From Phialocephala subalpina (lineage: Eukaryota; Ascomycota; Leotiomycetes; Helotiales; Mollisiaceae): a stretch of 64,000 nt of DNA. The stretch is from positions 148,700 to 212,699 of the forward strand of contig FJOG01000002.1 in assembly GCA_900073065.1 (NCBI GenBank), read 5' to 3'. The position numbers and the translations under genes are program-made. This document shows, in pieces, positions 43,793 to 54,239 of the stretch; within the stretch, counting starts at the first letter, position 1; the number at the start of each line of letters is the position of its first letter. Under the pieces are notes generated by a model that did no database searches, was not told the origin of the DNA, and worked only from the letters and a program-made list of their open reading frames with translations.

Positions 43793-46414
43793 CTACACCA
43801 AACAAATTTCATCCATCTGTGAATTGGAAGAAACGCCCTCCCGCTCCAAAAGCCCATGCACGTAAGTGTGTCCTATAACACGATACCTCGTCTCACCAAC
43901 TCTTCTTAAAACAAAAGGCATTCTCTCGCCCGCAAACATCCAGATCTGGTCTCCCTGTTGAATGGACTGTGGCCCTAGGCTAAGACGCCAATCATTCGTA
44001 ACGAACAGCCTTCTAGAATGGAGTCTCAACCCTAATGCTGCCTGAAACTTCCGAATTCGCTCCATCACGCTCCGTTTCATACCATCAGCTGGTGGTCTTT
44101 CCAGCACACCCAATGTCGATTCCACCCTTTCGGGGCTCGGAAATGCGCCATTTGGGTTCATCATCCACAGATCCATTATTTTCTGCTTCGTCAACTGAAA
44201 TAGGTCTTCACGACCTTGTTTGCCGAAATATCCCTTAGCATAATCTATCCCAGCTTTGAGAAGTAAACCAGATTCATGGGAAGCCAATCCACCAGCCCCG
44301 CGAAGTATTTCGTCTCGGGGCATAGAGGTAGTGGATGTTACGTCTTCTAGTGCTGCTAGCTCTGAGGAAACACAATCGGATACAGCCGTTTTGTAGCCAG
44401 AGAAGAAATCTGCCGAGCCGCGGATTAGCGATATGGATTGGATCATCCAGTCGCCAAATTCGAACATGGGAAGGGACGGTGCAGGGCTGTTGTTGGATAG
44501 TGGCGTTGAAAGGATTGTGAGTATGGTGTGTATGAACATTTCATCGATTGAGAGACGAGGTGTTGTGGAAGTAGAGATTGACTTGAGAAGGTTGAAGACG
44601 CCGATCCAATTATGCGAATCTCGAATGTCGTTAAACGAGGAAGATTTTCCCTCAATCGTGTTCAATTTGATTCCGCGAACGTGGAGGACATTGCCGGAAG
44701 GATCAAAGGAGAAACTGCGTCCAGTGCTGTGCATCTGTCCTGCTTTTGAGTCTTCCTGCGTATGGTGATCTAAATAGTCCAGAGGTTCTGGCAGGAGACG
44801 CGATGTAGGATCTGGTACCCATGACGGCAGATTCTTGTTGACACGATGAACTGGATCTTCAACTAAGACTAACAGCTGTAAGCTCTTAGTAACATCCAAG
44901 TATAACTTGGAGAACTCTAACGTCACCGCCTCATGAGATTTGTTGTAGTCGACTCTAGGCAGCTCTGCTGCATTGGTCGGTAGGCGCTCCCTGACAAGGC
45001 CCAGCAACGCATAGAATTTGTCTCGAGGATCAGTTGCGCCGAAATTCCTTCCGATCATCAATAGGTCCTGCCAAGGAGTACGATGATCCTTCGTGCGAGC
45101 TTTGACTTCAACCAGAGCGGATAGTTCTGATGAGAATTCGATAGATTTCCCTAACTTCTCCGAGTCAAATCGTTCCTCTTTGAAAATACTAGCAGAAGAG
45201 CGATCGGGATGATCGGCAAGGAAGATCCAAGGCTTTGTTGCAGCCAGGAACTTAGAAAGACGAACCATCTCCAACCAAGAGATATCCTCGGAGCCACAGA
45301 ATAAGATGAAGTTGTTCGTGAGGACCACTTCTTGTACTATCCAAGCTCGGTTGAAATATGGACGAGAGACCAAAGAGCTCAGATGTTGCCAATGTGAAAT
45401 AGAAATTTCCAAAACTGCCGGGTGGATGCCGTGAACCCTTTTGAGATACTGGTCATCTGGTATTGCTGCGAGTTTCCTGACCATCGGAATTGCATCCCTG
45501 GTGTATGCGTCTCCGACCCCAAGCCACCCTATCACTCTTTCAGCGGACTTATACAATCGTCCCATCATCTGTATCTGAGTGCTTCGCTCGTCGTTGTTTT
45601 TTTGGTTGACGCAGATCTGGTCGATCCAAATGTCGCTCATCGGTTGTGTACGCTGACGAATGCGAAGCTCTTTGAGAGCTTGGAAAAGGTTGCTGGTGAC
45701 ATAAAGAAGTTGGTCATTACAGATGACTGGAAAATCTCTTTCCCCTAAGCTAGAAATGTACGTTTGACGCAGTTGGGGGCGATAATCAGCCCAAACATAG
45801 GAGAGAGCGTTGAAAGTAGGGTTGTCCTTGAGATCGACAACACGAAGAGTGAGTTTGACGAACTCCGGGTCGTTGATGCTGGTGTCAAGACGTAGAACCC
45901 TGATAGAAGTCTGCGAAGGCAAGTCTTGGTAGTAGAATGGAGAGATTTCTGCAAGAATTGCTCGGGCTGTCGAAGTGGTTCGGTTTCTCAGGTGATTCAT
46001 CGCCGCTAAAACCATCCTCCTGGCAGTTTTGGAAACATAGGATTTCTCTGCCTCGAGGCCCGGCAGGGGCGCCATACCCCAAACACCCAGCATCCCCTCT
46101 AACAATCCGTTTGGAATCTTCCTGGCCATTTCGATCTTGCTATCGAGTTGCGCTGGAGTGAGCTGAGATGTAGTAGGAGCATCTTGTGGTACAACTTCTC
46201 TACTCGATCCTCCCCGGCCATACATAGGTGTACTGTCTTTCCACGCTTCCAAGTTTTGATTCTCGGGATCTTCTTCAGGAGGATCTTCCAATATCCCCTT
46301 TGCTACCTTTGACTCTCGGGAGGGTGCTGGACCTTGAAATCTTGTGTCGCAGAACTCCATCTCCAGAGCAACTTTAAGCGCCTCCAAAGAAGGGCTTTCA
46401 GGATCAGAAGCCAT
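43793..46414 (-). CDS. heterokaryon incompatibility (HET) domain protein
   Basis: Single exon, 873 residues, starting MASDPESPSLEALKVALE. A long N-terminal region of about 165 residues precedes the HET domain at about 204-350 (FNALSYVW, LRIRQRTQPMSDIWIDQICVNQKNNDERSTQIQMM split here: IWIDQICVNQ, then YKSAERVIGWLG). The end carries the conserved tail of long HET proteins (RRLFVT, LGPQSIQQGDQ, VLRR, YRVIGHTYVHGLLEGE-like). HET domains trigger cell death on contact with a genetically different strain and are thought to work as signalling or NAD-acting TIR-like modules. The partner or recognised ligand is unknown. The frame has no stops, so the gene looks intact. Confidence 0.9.
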   Translation of the reverse strand: MASDPESPSLEALKVALEMEFCDTRFQGPAPSRESKVAKGILEDPPEEDPENQNLEAWKDSTPMYGRGGSSREVVPQDAPTTSQLTPAQLDSKIEMARKIPNGLLEGMLGVWGMAPLPGLEAEKSYVSKTARRMVLAAMNHLRNRTTSTARAILAEISPFYYQDLPSQTSIRVLRLDTSINDPEFVKLTLRVVDLKDNPTFNALSYVWADYRPQLRQTYISSLGERDFPVICNDQLLYVTSNLFQALKELRIRQRTQPMSDIWIDQICVNQKNNDERSTQIQMMGRLYKSAERVIGWLGVGDAYTRDAIPMVRKLAAIPDDQYLKRVHGIHPAVLEISISHWQHLSSLVSRPYFNRAWIVQEVVLTNNFILFCGSEDISWLEMVRLSKFLAATKPWIFLADHPDRSSASIFKEERFDSEKLGKSIEFSSELSALVEVKARTKDHRTPWQDLLMIGRNFGATDPRDKFYALLGLVRERLPTNAAELPRVDYNKSHEAVTLEFSKLYLDVTKSLQLLVLVEDPVHRVNKNLPSWVPDPTSRLLPEPLDYLDHHTQEDSKAGQMHSTGRSFSFDPSGNVLHVRGIKLNTIEGKSSSFNDIRDSHNWIGVFNLLKSISTSTTPRLSIDEMFIHTILTILSTPLSNNSPAPSLPMFEFGDWMIQSISLIRGSADFFSGYKTAVSDCVSSELAALEDVTSTTSMPRDEILRGAGGLASHESGLLLKAGIDYAKGYFGKQGREDLFQLTKQKIMDLWMMNPNGAFPSPERVESTLGVLERPPADGMKRSVMERIRKFQAALGLRLHSRRLFVTNDWRLSLGPQSIQQGDQIWMFAGERMPFVLRRVGETRYRVIGHTYVHGLLEREGVSSNSQMDEICLV

Positions 46415-47151
46415 TTGAAGTGTGGGCTCAATAATGTTAAAGAATGTGTTACGTCTGAGTCGGGATGGTTATTTTCCAGTCGTGGTAAGCAGCGAAAAAC
46501 TTCTAGACCGGAGATATCTCTTGTCGGGTGGCCTATATGTGAGATTATTACTCTAGTCAGCTCACATTTAGAAGGATCTAGTCCGGGGGGGAACGGAGGG
46601 TCGGACGGTGCTTCTACCAATAGGGTCATCGGAGTTGAGTAAGCGCCATCTCTCCACAGATTTTAACTTGAGGTGGGGCAGGAAACATTGGTTTGTTCGT
46701 CAAGTTGTGGATTGCTAATATTCGAGATGATATTAAATGGTACTTTACCGAGGTTTAAATTTATTATGGTAAAAGCTTTATTAGATAATTCTATTCGTTC
46801 GCATATTCATTAACTCGTCGGTTCAATTTGATTCTCTTCCAACTCAACCTTATATCGCACATTGTGAAGCCAACCCATCGGATCCTTCTTGTTTGAATCA
46901 GGGCTATTGAATGGCTGCGAGCAACCTCAAATAATAGAAAACAGGCAGACAATTCACATCTTGGGATCGCCTCCCAAAGGCAGCCAGATGAGCCAAAGTC
47001 CCGAAGCCATCTCCACCATCTTGCTGCCAATCCAACAACTCCGGTCTAATACGATTGGGCTGCCATTATTTTTGACTAGGAACGTGCATATGCGAATACT
47101 CTGATACCGCCGCTCCAAATTTTAAATCCTCATATCTTAATGGAGAATTGT
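46415..47151. other. promoter side of the HET gene and unassigned DNA
   Basis: No convincing gene. A/T-rich patch at about 46690-46800. Confidence 0.45.
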
Positions 47152-47694
47152 TCAACAGACAGCGGGCAAGCACGGTAGCGTTCTCAAAGGCAAAACATGC
47201 CCCTGCTCAGAGAAAATCGAAATCAAATGCTCGGTCATGATTTCTTTGCAGATTGCTTTCTTACCTTGATCACTACTCAGGAGCATAGCTCTAGAAGCAT
47301 CGCCAATCAAAACAGAATTCTCGTTACCAAATTCATCCACCTCCCACGCCTTATGCCAAAGTGGAGCCCGAACAACCCTATCCGAATGTCTGCTTCCCAG
47401 AAACGGGATGCTAAACTCTCTCATGTTTTCGCAGAATCTCGACTGTAGACTAGAAGGAGTACCCTCCGCAAATAACATTAGCTCCATAAAACGATGGATT
47501 GACTTCAGGCTGTTCCAGATTCTGCTCAGGTGGATGTTGCTGAGGCAGCGAGATCGTCCAAAACAGTTTGCCATTTGGCAGAGCCGAAGTCGACGCGACT
47601 CCTTCATCCAAGAGAGCCTATGCACTCTTCCGGGCACGCTCATGCCGCTCTCATTAGAATCATCGAGAAGCAACGCGACGTATGAGTCTGCCAT
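47152..47694 (-). CDS. hypothetical protein, 180 residues
   Basis: Open frame starting at ATG 47694 (MADSYVALLLDDSNESGM) and ending at 47152. Composition is protein-like, with several Cys and Trp, but no domain is recognised. An overlapping minus-strand frame upstream (to 48064) may hold an earlier exon. It could be an orphan gene or a decayed one. Confidence 0.3.
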   Translation of the reverse strand: MADSYVALLLDDSNESGMSVPGRVHRLSWMKESRRLRLCQMANCFGRSRCLSNIHLSRIWNSLKSIHRFMELMLFAEGTPSSLQSRFCENMREFSIPFLGSRHSDRVVRAPLWHKAWEVDEFGNENSVLIGDASRAMLLSSDQGKKAICKEIMTEHLISIFSEQGHVLPLRTLPCLPAVC

Positions 47695-47980
47695 GCTCAA
47701 GGATTCGAGAGATTGGAAATTCCAAGCTGAGAACGTTTAGCGGCGCGAAATTCGAGATTCGAGAAAGAGGATCAAAAAGGAAGTTGGGAAGGGGAATCAA
47801 GAAGTGTAGCCAGTGCTTTGATGAAAGGATGAGATTTGCCGCTATGCTTCCTTGATGCTCGGGTCTTGACTTGAAAAGTACCAATGTCTGGCTTGGGCCA
47901 AGTATATACTTATGGAAATCAAAAGTCTTGAATAGGCTTGGAACATTCATGTAACTGCTATGAAGCTGCTTAGCTGGCAG

Positions 47981-48193
47981 CACATCTTGCAACTGTTGGG
48001 CCTCGGTACAAATGACGGCATCACTTGATGCTTTTGTCTCGCCTTCAAAGCTCAAAAGCGCCAATGTCCCACATGTGCTAAGTACTTATCACTACCAAAA
48101 GCTCCGAACAGGTCTCAGACAATCAGGACTGCTGTTATGTTTTTGACTGCGCATCTTTCAATTGCTGAGCCTCGACCGCACAAATGACAGCAT
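47981..48193 (-). repeat. duplicated coding-like segment (DAVIC..EAQQL)
   Basis: Two copies about 171 bp apart on the minus strand, 47981-48022 and 48152-48193. They translate to DAVICTEAQQLQDV and DAVICAVEAQQLKDA in corresponding frames. The second sits in a 46-codon open segment ending at 48135 that reads like a protein C-terminus. They look like the duplicated end of a lost gene; the family is not recognised. Confidence 0.5.
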
Positions 48194-48296
48194 CAGCAGG
48201 CAGACCCTGCCTTCTCAGGGCAGTATCGCTCTCACTCGTATCTATATGCCTAACACCTGTGGATGCACATGCACAGGTCCATTATAATATATTCGA

Positions 48297-49409
48297 CTAA
48301 TCAACATCTGGCACAGGTAAATGGTTCAGAAGCTTCACCTTCCGTCCCAAAGCCTTCAATGCCTTCAGAGCATTCTCGTCCCTCAACCGTTCCGTCTCCT
48401 TTTCGTCAACAAGCACGAAGTCGTGCTTCAAGAACTTAGTTCCTTCCTTCACCCCGTATTTCTTGGATGTTTCGGCATCGACGGTCGTGAAGTCGACAAT
48501 GAGGGATTGCTTGACGCCGAAAACTGCATCAGAGGTTTCGTATGGGTCGTTGCGGATGTAGAGAGCTCTGCGAGGGGTTAAGTCAGTAATCCAGCTCCTA
48601 GAGATAGCGGACCGAAGTAGAAGAAGGACCCACGTAATCAAATGATCCCATCCCTTCTTCTCAAACATAAAATGCATATGCGCCGGCCTCCAAGGATGTC
48701 TCTTCAACAACTTCAAAAGCTGTCCCACCGGCCCATCATGCGGGATAGGATACGGCACCGGCACGATAGCATTGAACCAAAACACCCCATCTTTATCACT
48801 CCTCATCACACATCTGCCATCCGGCCCATCCCTCTCCGCATGCTGCACATCATAATGTCCCGTGCTGTCCGTCTCCCAGATATCGACCTTCACGCCTTCA
48901 ATCGGATTTCCCTTGACGTCTTTGATGGTGCAGACTACGAGGCAGGGTTCTCCTTCGGGATCGTGGGACATGGAGTCCCCGTGCTTCATGTCTTCTGCTT
49001 CGTGGGTGTGGAAAGGGCCGAGGACTGAGCCTTCTGTGCTTGCGGGAGGCTTGGGGTGATCGATTGCATCGACGAGGAGGGAGAGGCCGAGGACATCGGA
49101 GAGGAGAATAAATTCCTTGCAAATTCGTTAGCAGGTTCTCTATGGCTTTCGCAGAATCAGAGAACGTACATGTCGCACGTCACTGCTGATCTGTCCAACC
49201 TTGACTAGGAAGTTCAGAGCTGCCATCCACTCGTCGGTGCTTAATCTCGTTTCGCGGGCGAAGTCGTGGAGATGTGTGACTAGTCGTTCCATCACGTAGG
49301 TGACGCGCTGGTCGGAGGACTGGGAGTTGATGAGGACGGTGTTTTCGGTGATGTTGTCTATGGTTAGGTCCTTCATTGGAGGAACGGTGATGGTGCCCGG
49401 GTCTGCCAT
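48297..49409 (-). CDS. intradiol ring-cleavage dioxygenase (catechol or hydroxyquinol 1,2-dioxygenase)
   Basis: Three exons (49170-49409, 48634-49115, 48568 boundary then 48297-48567), 993 nt, 330 residues. An N-terminal dimerisation region typical of catechol dioxygenases (residues about 25-115) precedes the beta-sandwich. All four non-haem Fe(III) ligands are seen: Tyr168 (STGHYDVQH), Tyr202 (PVPYPIPHDGP), His226 and His228 (HPWRPAHMHFMF), close to the bacterial enzyme numbering. SVLGPFHTHEAE and LYIRNDPYETSDAVFGVK are family hallmarks. It opens catechol or hydroxyquinol between the hydroxyls to a muconate or maleylacetate product in aromatic degradation; which substrate cannot be decided here. 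No other pathway gene is next to it. Confidence 0.92.
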
Positions 49410-50384
49410 GGTGGAGATTGGATTGGGTTGAACCGAAGGAGATGGCAGAAAGGAGAGAAAAGGTAAAGGAGAGAGGAAGAGAAGAAGTGAAGTGGGAGAA
49501 GGTAGAAAGAAGTGAAGCTATGTGGGGGGGGGGCTTGAAGACGGACAATAGCTCTCTTATGTCACTGTAGCTTGCTACCAAAGGCGTCTTTAGTCAATTG
49601 GAATAGTTCAGTAAGCTGATATGTTGTATAATATCCTCGAGGCCGCGTGTTCGTGTTGCGGTTACCGGCAAAGAATGTTTGTAATGGGTTGGAAATCTTT
49701 GGATGTCATGTCGGTTCCTGGTCCGGCATCAAATTGCGGGGAAGGTTTGACGACCCCGCTAAGAGGAAAAGAGTAGACCCGGGTCACGTGAAGGAATTCA
49801 ACTCCCAGGATCTTTATTCGATTCAGGAAGAGTTGGCGGTTGAGATGATGTTTAAAATTCTGGACGCAGTAGTGTTGTTCGCCAACACTCTGTCTTCGCA
49901 AATCCTCCACACTCTCATCGCTCTGCCTCAACATCACAACCAGTCCACAATCTCCTCGGAAATACTCCCAACTCATCAGTTATGCCTCCATGAGAGTTCA
50001 AAGAATCGAACCTCATTGCGAAATCATCTGGGGCGATGAAACCGGCTGCGACATCGGCGTTGAATCCGACCGTCGCGATTTACGCCAGATTGATTCTGAC
50101 GACGATGCCAACTGCATTGGCATGACTAAAGGGGACTTTAGGAGAGGCCTTGGACCGCCATTGACAAGCACTGGAATGTGCGACTCGAGGAAACAATAAC
50201 ACGAGGAATAGCTGAGAAGGCTCAAAGCGGACAGTCCATGGGGAGTCACGTGAAGGGGATCCTTAATGGACCAATCAAAGAGCCGTATTTGGCACCCTAT
50301 CGAATTTTGGGAAAATCGATTATTCCAATTTCAATACCACTTTTCACGTGACCCCGAAAAACTTCATATTAGTCCTTATAATAG
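49410..50384. other. intergenic
   Basis: Promoter side of the dioxygenase gene, with CT-rich DNA on the minus strand near 49430-49520. Three GTCACGTGA sites lie at about 49784, 50243 and 50344. No convincing gene. Confidence 0.45.
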
Positions 50385-50700
50385 ACGGCCAATTATATTT
50401 AATAGTTTATATTAATATTTTTTGATTTTAAAGTATTTTATTTCTTTTAAATTAATTTTAAATAATAAAGTATTTTTTATTATATTATTTTCAATTAAAA
50501 AAATAATTAAAATAATATAATAATATAATTATTTAAAAATTATCGAATCAAAGGAAAAAAAATTCGATTTTAATTACTTATTTAGAATTTAAAATAAAAA
50601 AGATAAAAAAAAGAAAACTAATTATATTATATATAATTATAATAAGTATTTTAGGTTCTTAGATTTAAAATAAGATTTCCGCGCTAAATTATTCAATTAT
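50385..50700. other. extremely A/T-rich block, possible RIP-mutated or decayed repeat
   Basis: About 300 bases made almost entirely of A and T (TTTAAATTAATTTTAAATAA and similar), with sharp borders to normal DNA. It lies directly beyond the end of the HET-ankyrin gene. In ascomycetes such blocks usually come from repeat-induced point mutation of duplicated DNA. A CpA/TpA index was not calculated. Confidence 0.7.
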
Positions 50701-50708
50701 TACCAATG

Positions 50709-52994
50709 TTATAATATATCCTTTGACTCGATATTGGCGCTATTATTAAGTAGCAATTGGGTGATCGCCTCGTGCTTATTCCTAGTAGCCAATGATAGCG
50801 GCGTCCAACCGTATCGATCCTTCGACTCGATATTAGCGCCGTTATTAAGTAATAGCTGGACGACCGCCTTATACCCGTTCTTAGTAGCCCACGATAACGG
50901 CGTCTGATCGGATTGATCTTTCGACTCGATATTAGCGCCGTTATTAAGCAATAGCTGGACGATCGCCTTATACCCGTTCTCAGCAGCCCGCGATAACGGC
51001 GTTTGACCGTACCGATCCTTCGACTCGATATTAGCGTTATTATTAAGTAGCAGCTGGACGACCGCCTCATGCCCGTTCTTAGCAGCCCATAATAGCGGCG
51101 TCCGACTATCTTGATCCTTTGACTCGATGTTAGCGCTGTTATTTAGTAGTAGCTGGACGACCGCCTCATGCCCGTTCTCAGCAGCCCACGATAACGGCGT
51201 TTGATTGTATTGAACCTTTGGCTCGACATCAGCGCCGTTATTAAGCAGCAGTTGGACGACCGCCTCATGCCCATTCTTAGCAGCCCACCATAGCGGCGTC
51301 CAACCGGCCAAATCCTTCGACTCGACGTTAGCGCCTGACTTGAGCAGCATCTTGATGACGGCTTCGTGCCCGCTTGTGGCGGCATACGATAGTGGCGTCA
51401 GGCCAGAGATATCCCCTATATCGGGTTTAATATCACTTCTAGCCAGTAACAACCATACCACATCTTCGTGGCCCCCGTCTGCTGCGTATGACAGCGGCGT
51501 CCGCTTATCTTTGTCTTTCGAGTCGGCTATAACGTTGCGTTGGTCCAGCAATAACCATACTACCTTCTCGTTTCCTGCTCCCGCTGCGTGCGATAGTAGT
51601 GTTCGTTCATTGTTATCTTTCAAGTCAGCCGGGATGATCCTCCGGGCTAGCAGTGATCGGACCTCTTCTACGCGTCTACCTCCTACCGCATGGGAGAGCA
51701 GCGTCCGTGGATCTTCATCTGCCAAGTTATCTCCCCCTTTCAGTGGCGTGGGTAATAGTGATGTTGGTTCCGTGACATCCGCAAAATTCGTTAGCCTCCC
51801 ATTAAATAATTCCCAATTCGAATCTGGAAGGGCTATCTCTGGAGCAAATCCATGTTCTTTCGTCTTTACGGAATTGAGACTGTATTCCTGGTGGTCTTTC
51901 GGTGTTCTTGCAATTGCTAGAAGCCGTTGTCGAACGCATATCTGTCTTATAGGATATTGGTGCCGTCGAAAACGTCTCAAGCTGACCAATTTAAATTTTC
52001 CACACCAAACCCTCTCAAACCGCTCCATTGTGAGGGAGACGTCCCTTAGGAAAATCCCAAGCAACAGATCCTCTTTCCCAAGCCTCGTGCAAGGAAGGAT
52101 AGCGAGCCCTAGCTCTCGAGGGCAAATCCCAATAAAAGATAGTTCCAAATGGATCCCTTTGTTGCTCACAGTCCAAGGGCTGTTAGAAGTGATAGGAAGA
52201 CTATGTCTGAGGATTATATCGGCGGATTCTTTGAATGCATCTGGAGAGGTTGCTAGAAGTCCGCCGTTGTTCTGATCCTCAGACCTCCAAGCAAAAATGC
52301 TATGGTCATCCGAGACCTTGATGATCTCCTCTTGGAGTCGGATAAAAGCCGTCTTCCCTTCGCCATAAAGTAGTGGCATATTAATACCAAATATGCCCAT
52401 TAAGCAATAGGCCCGATCTTCAAGCCTCGAGGTTTCTCTGTTTGCGGCCCATGACATTCTTTGTGCGATGCTAGCCTTTTCAGGGTCGTCATCTCCTGAG
52501 AGGATGGCGATAGGTATACCGGTACGGTCGGAAACACTTTGTCGAAGGCGTGTCTTTGACCCCAATTCCTTCCATTCCTCATCCAAAAATATCACCTTAA
52601 ACGGAGCGATTAGCTCTTGAAGGGTCCATCCTCTGGTAAACCACCTGCTATTCGAGAATTCGGATTTCGAAGGCACATCGGCAAGATACGCGTAGCATAC
52701 ATCGGCTTCTTGGTACCAACGGTACATAGAGTTGATTGCTTCGGACAGCTCTGCGCTGCTTGTCTTGTCAATGCAACACGTATCAATCCAAATATACTTG
52801 AATCCGTCTGCTGCAGCAATAAAGCAGGCCTTTTGGACTTTTTTGTAACCATTTAAGTCCATCGATTCATTCGTCTTGATATCCTGTAGTGTAACCTCCT
52901 CTTTCCCCCACGTGTGTGATAGAATTGCGTAGTGCGGTACCTCGTTGCCTCCAAACTCCTCAAGCTCGAACTTTTCCGTATGAAGAAGACGCAT
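50709..52994 (-). CDS. HET-domain protein with ten ankyrin repeats
   Basis: Single exon. I start at ATG 52994 (MRLLHTEKFELEEFGGNEVP), the usual start of this HET subfamily, giving 761 residues; the frame is open 17 codons upstream. The HET part has AILSHTWGKEEV, FKYIWIDTCCIDK, SEAINSMYRWYQEA, GWTLQELIAP and the RAYCLMGIFGINMPLLYGEG segment. From about residue 430 to the end are ten 33-residue ankyrin repeats (TPLSWAAENGHEAVVQLLL type). The last six are very similar to each other, as expected when the recognition surface evolves by repeat exchange. The protein ends two residues after repeat ten, at the edge of an A/T-rich block, so the original array may have been longer. Likely role: non-self recognition and incompatibility. 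Confidence 0.92.
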   Translation of the reverse strand: MRLLHTEKFELEEFGGNEVPHYAILSHTWGKEEVTLQDIKTNESMDLNGYKKVQKACFIAAADGFKYIWIDTCCIDKTSSAELSEAINSMYRWYQEADVCYAYLADVPSKSEFSNSRWFTRGWTLQELIAPFKVIFLDEEWKELGSKTRLRQSVSDRTGIPIAILSGDDDPEKASIAQRMSWAANRETSRLEDRAYCLMGIFGINMPLLYGEGKTAFIRLQEEIIKVSDDHSIFAWRSEDQNNGGLLATSPDAFKESADIILRHSLPITSNSPWTVSNKGIHLELSFIGICPRELGLAILPCTRLGKEDLLLGIFLRDVSLTMERFERVWCGKFKLVSLRRFRRHQYPIRQICVRQRLLAIARTPKDHQEYSLNSVKTKEHGFAPEIALPDSNWELFNGRLTNFADVTEPTSLLPTPLKGGDNLADEDPRTLLSHAVGGRRVEEVRSLLARRIIPADLKDNNERTLLSHAAGAGNEKVVWLLLDQRNVIADSKDKDKRTPLSYAADGGHEDVVWLLLARSDIKPDIGDISGLTPLSYAATSGHEAVIKMLLKSGANVESKDLAGWTPLWWAAKNGHEAVVQLLLNNGADVEPKVQYNQTPLSWAAENGHEAVVQLLLNNSANIESKDQDSRTPLLWAAKNGHEAVVQLLLNNNANIESKDRYGQTPLSRAAENGYKAIVQLLLNNGANIESKDQSDQTPLSWATKNGYKAVVQLLLNNGANIESKDRYGWTPLSLATRNKHEAITQLLLNNSANIESKDIL
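50712..51420 (-). repeat. 99-bp tandem repeats encoding ankyrin units
   Basis: Seven or so consecutive 99-bp units in the 3' part of the HET-ankyrin gene share long identical stretches (for example GCCGTTATTAAG.. at 50830, 50937, 51235). Units toward the gene end carry more T/A at otherwise C/G positions. Confidence 0.8.
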
Positions 52995-53754
52995 AGTTAC
53001 AACCCGAAAGGCGAAAAGGCGGCGTCGGAATGTTCGTGTCGTCACAAAAGAGCTTTATCAGGTGAAGTAGACCACTAGAGCAATCTTGGAGTCGCTTCGA
53101 CTGAAAATTGACGATTGTGTAGTCTAAAGATGTCAGTCAGGGAAAAAATTTGAGGTTGAAATGGCAGAGCCTCGCGATGCGCTGGCAAACCAATGCACAC
53201 AGCCAGCCGCCAATCACAAAACGCCACAATCTAGGCAACATGAAAAGAACATTCTGGCCCCTCATGTTTTTTGTTGAGAAAAGCTTGTGCGGTAACGTAC
53301 ACCGTATTCCGTACTCATCGCGCAAATCTAGCCGACAGTATAGTCCTTAGGATTTGACACACTCACTGGCGGAGTACTAATAGAGGCAAGTCGGAAATGA
53401 GAGCTTCAGAAGCCGAGATGGGACTGGCGTGTTCAAATGGGTTCGGCTCGTTGCAGGAGCTTCCTGCAGCGCGAGCCTTGGTGCCTAGGCCCTCAGGCAC
53501 CCAATACTGCACCCCAAGCAGTCTTGAATGGAGGGCCAAAAAAAAAACAAGCTTCTTCGATAAGAAGTAGCATGCCCCGTTTTCCCATTGAATCAACCTT
53601 AATTCCTTCATGAGTTCAAAAAATCGAAAACGCCGACGCTACACAGCTTTTTATCTGCATTTCACAAGACCGCGTTGAAGATATAACCTTTGCACTATTT
53701 CCGACCATGTTTTTCAGACGCCATGCTGCGTGTCCGAATTACCCTAGGTCATAG
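52995..53754. other. intergenic
   Basis: Promoter side of the HET-ankyrin gene, then unassigned DNA with a ten-A run near 53538. The truncated membrane protein begins at the right end. Confidence 0.45.
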
Positions 53755-54153
53755 TCTAACAAGCGAATAGCGCCAGCAGCTACCTCACTGACACCGACTA
53801 TAACTCCCACTTCCACTCCACAGCCACAAAGTCAAGCATGGATAGCAGGTGCCGTTGTTGGTCCGTTGGCAGCTTTAGCAGGCGCTTCCTTGGCCTTCTT
53901 CTTCATTCACAGGCATAGACGTCACAGGTCTGTTCCTGCAGAAGAACCTGGCGAAGAAACATACAAGGACAAGGCGCAGCTCCACTCAGACAGTCTACCG
54001 GCAAAGCATGAACTTTCTGGTGATGGTAACTATCCAGAGTTGGGTGCCAATACCAAGCACATCGCGGAGCTTCCGGGAGTTGAGATCGACCCCATGGAGC
54101 TCCCTGCATCATCAACTGAGCAAGGAGACGGCGAGAATAGGAATGAGCCATAA
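53755..54153 (+). pseudogene. C-terminal half of a single-pass membrane protein, 5' part missing
   Basis: The frame is open from after a TAG at 53752 to a TAA at 54151. It encodes a Ser/Thr/Pro stalk (APAATSLTPTITPTSTP), a transmembrane helix (IAGAVVGPLAALAGASLAFFF), a basic stop-transfer patch (HRHRRHR) and an acidic cytoplasmic tail with an ELPGVE and MELPA pair. This is the usual C-terminus of fungal type I membrane proteins such as WSC-like or Mid2-like sensors. No extracellular domain or signal peptide exists upstream, and no acceptor leads to one, so the gene is truncated. It could be the last exon of a gene I could not assemble. Confidence 0.5.
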
Positions 54154-54239
54154 AGTGAAGGGACTTGGCGTTTACACTCTCCAAGCCATTCGTGGACAAT
54201 GAGAGAAGAAACGTTAGGCTGAGATACGACAATCTGAAA

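Noticed and set aside
47660..48064. 134-codon minus-strand frame
   Set aside because: Its start contains one copy of the duplicated DAVIC segment, but the rest has no protein-like pattern and overlaps another frame; not annotated as a gene.
50245..50351. Inverted GTCACGTGAA / TTCACGTGAC pair as possible termini of a tiny element
   Set aside because: TCACGTGA is its own reverse complement, so the extra match is only a base or two per side, and no target duplication is seen.
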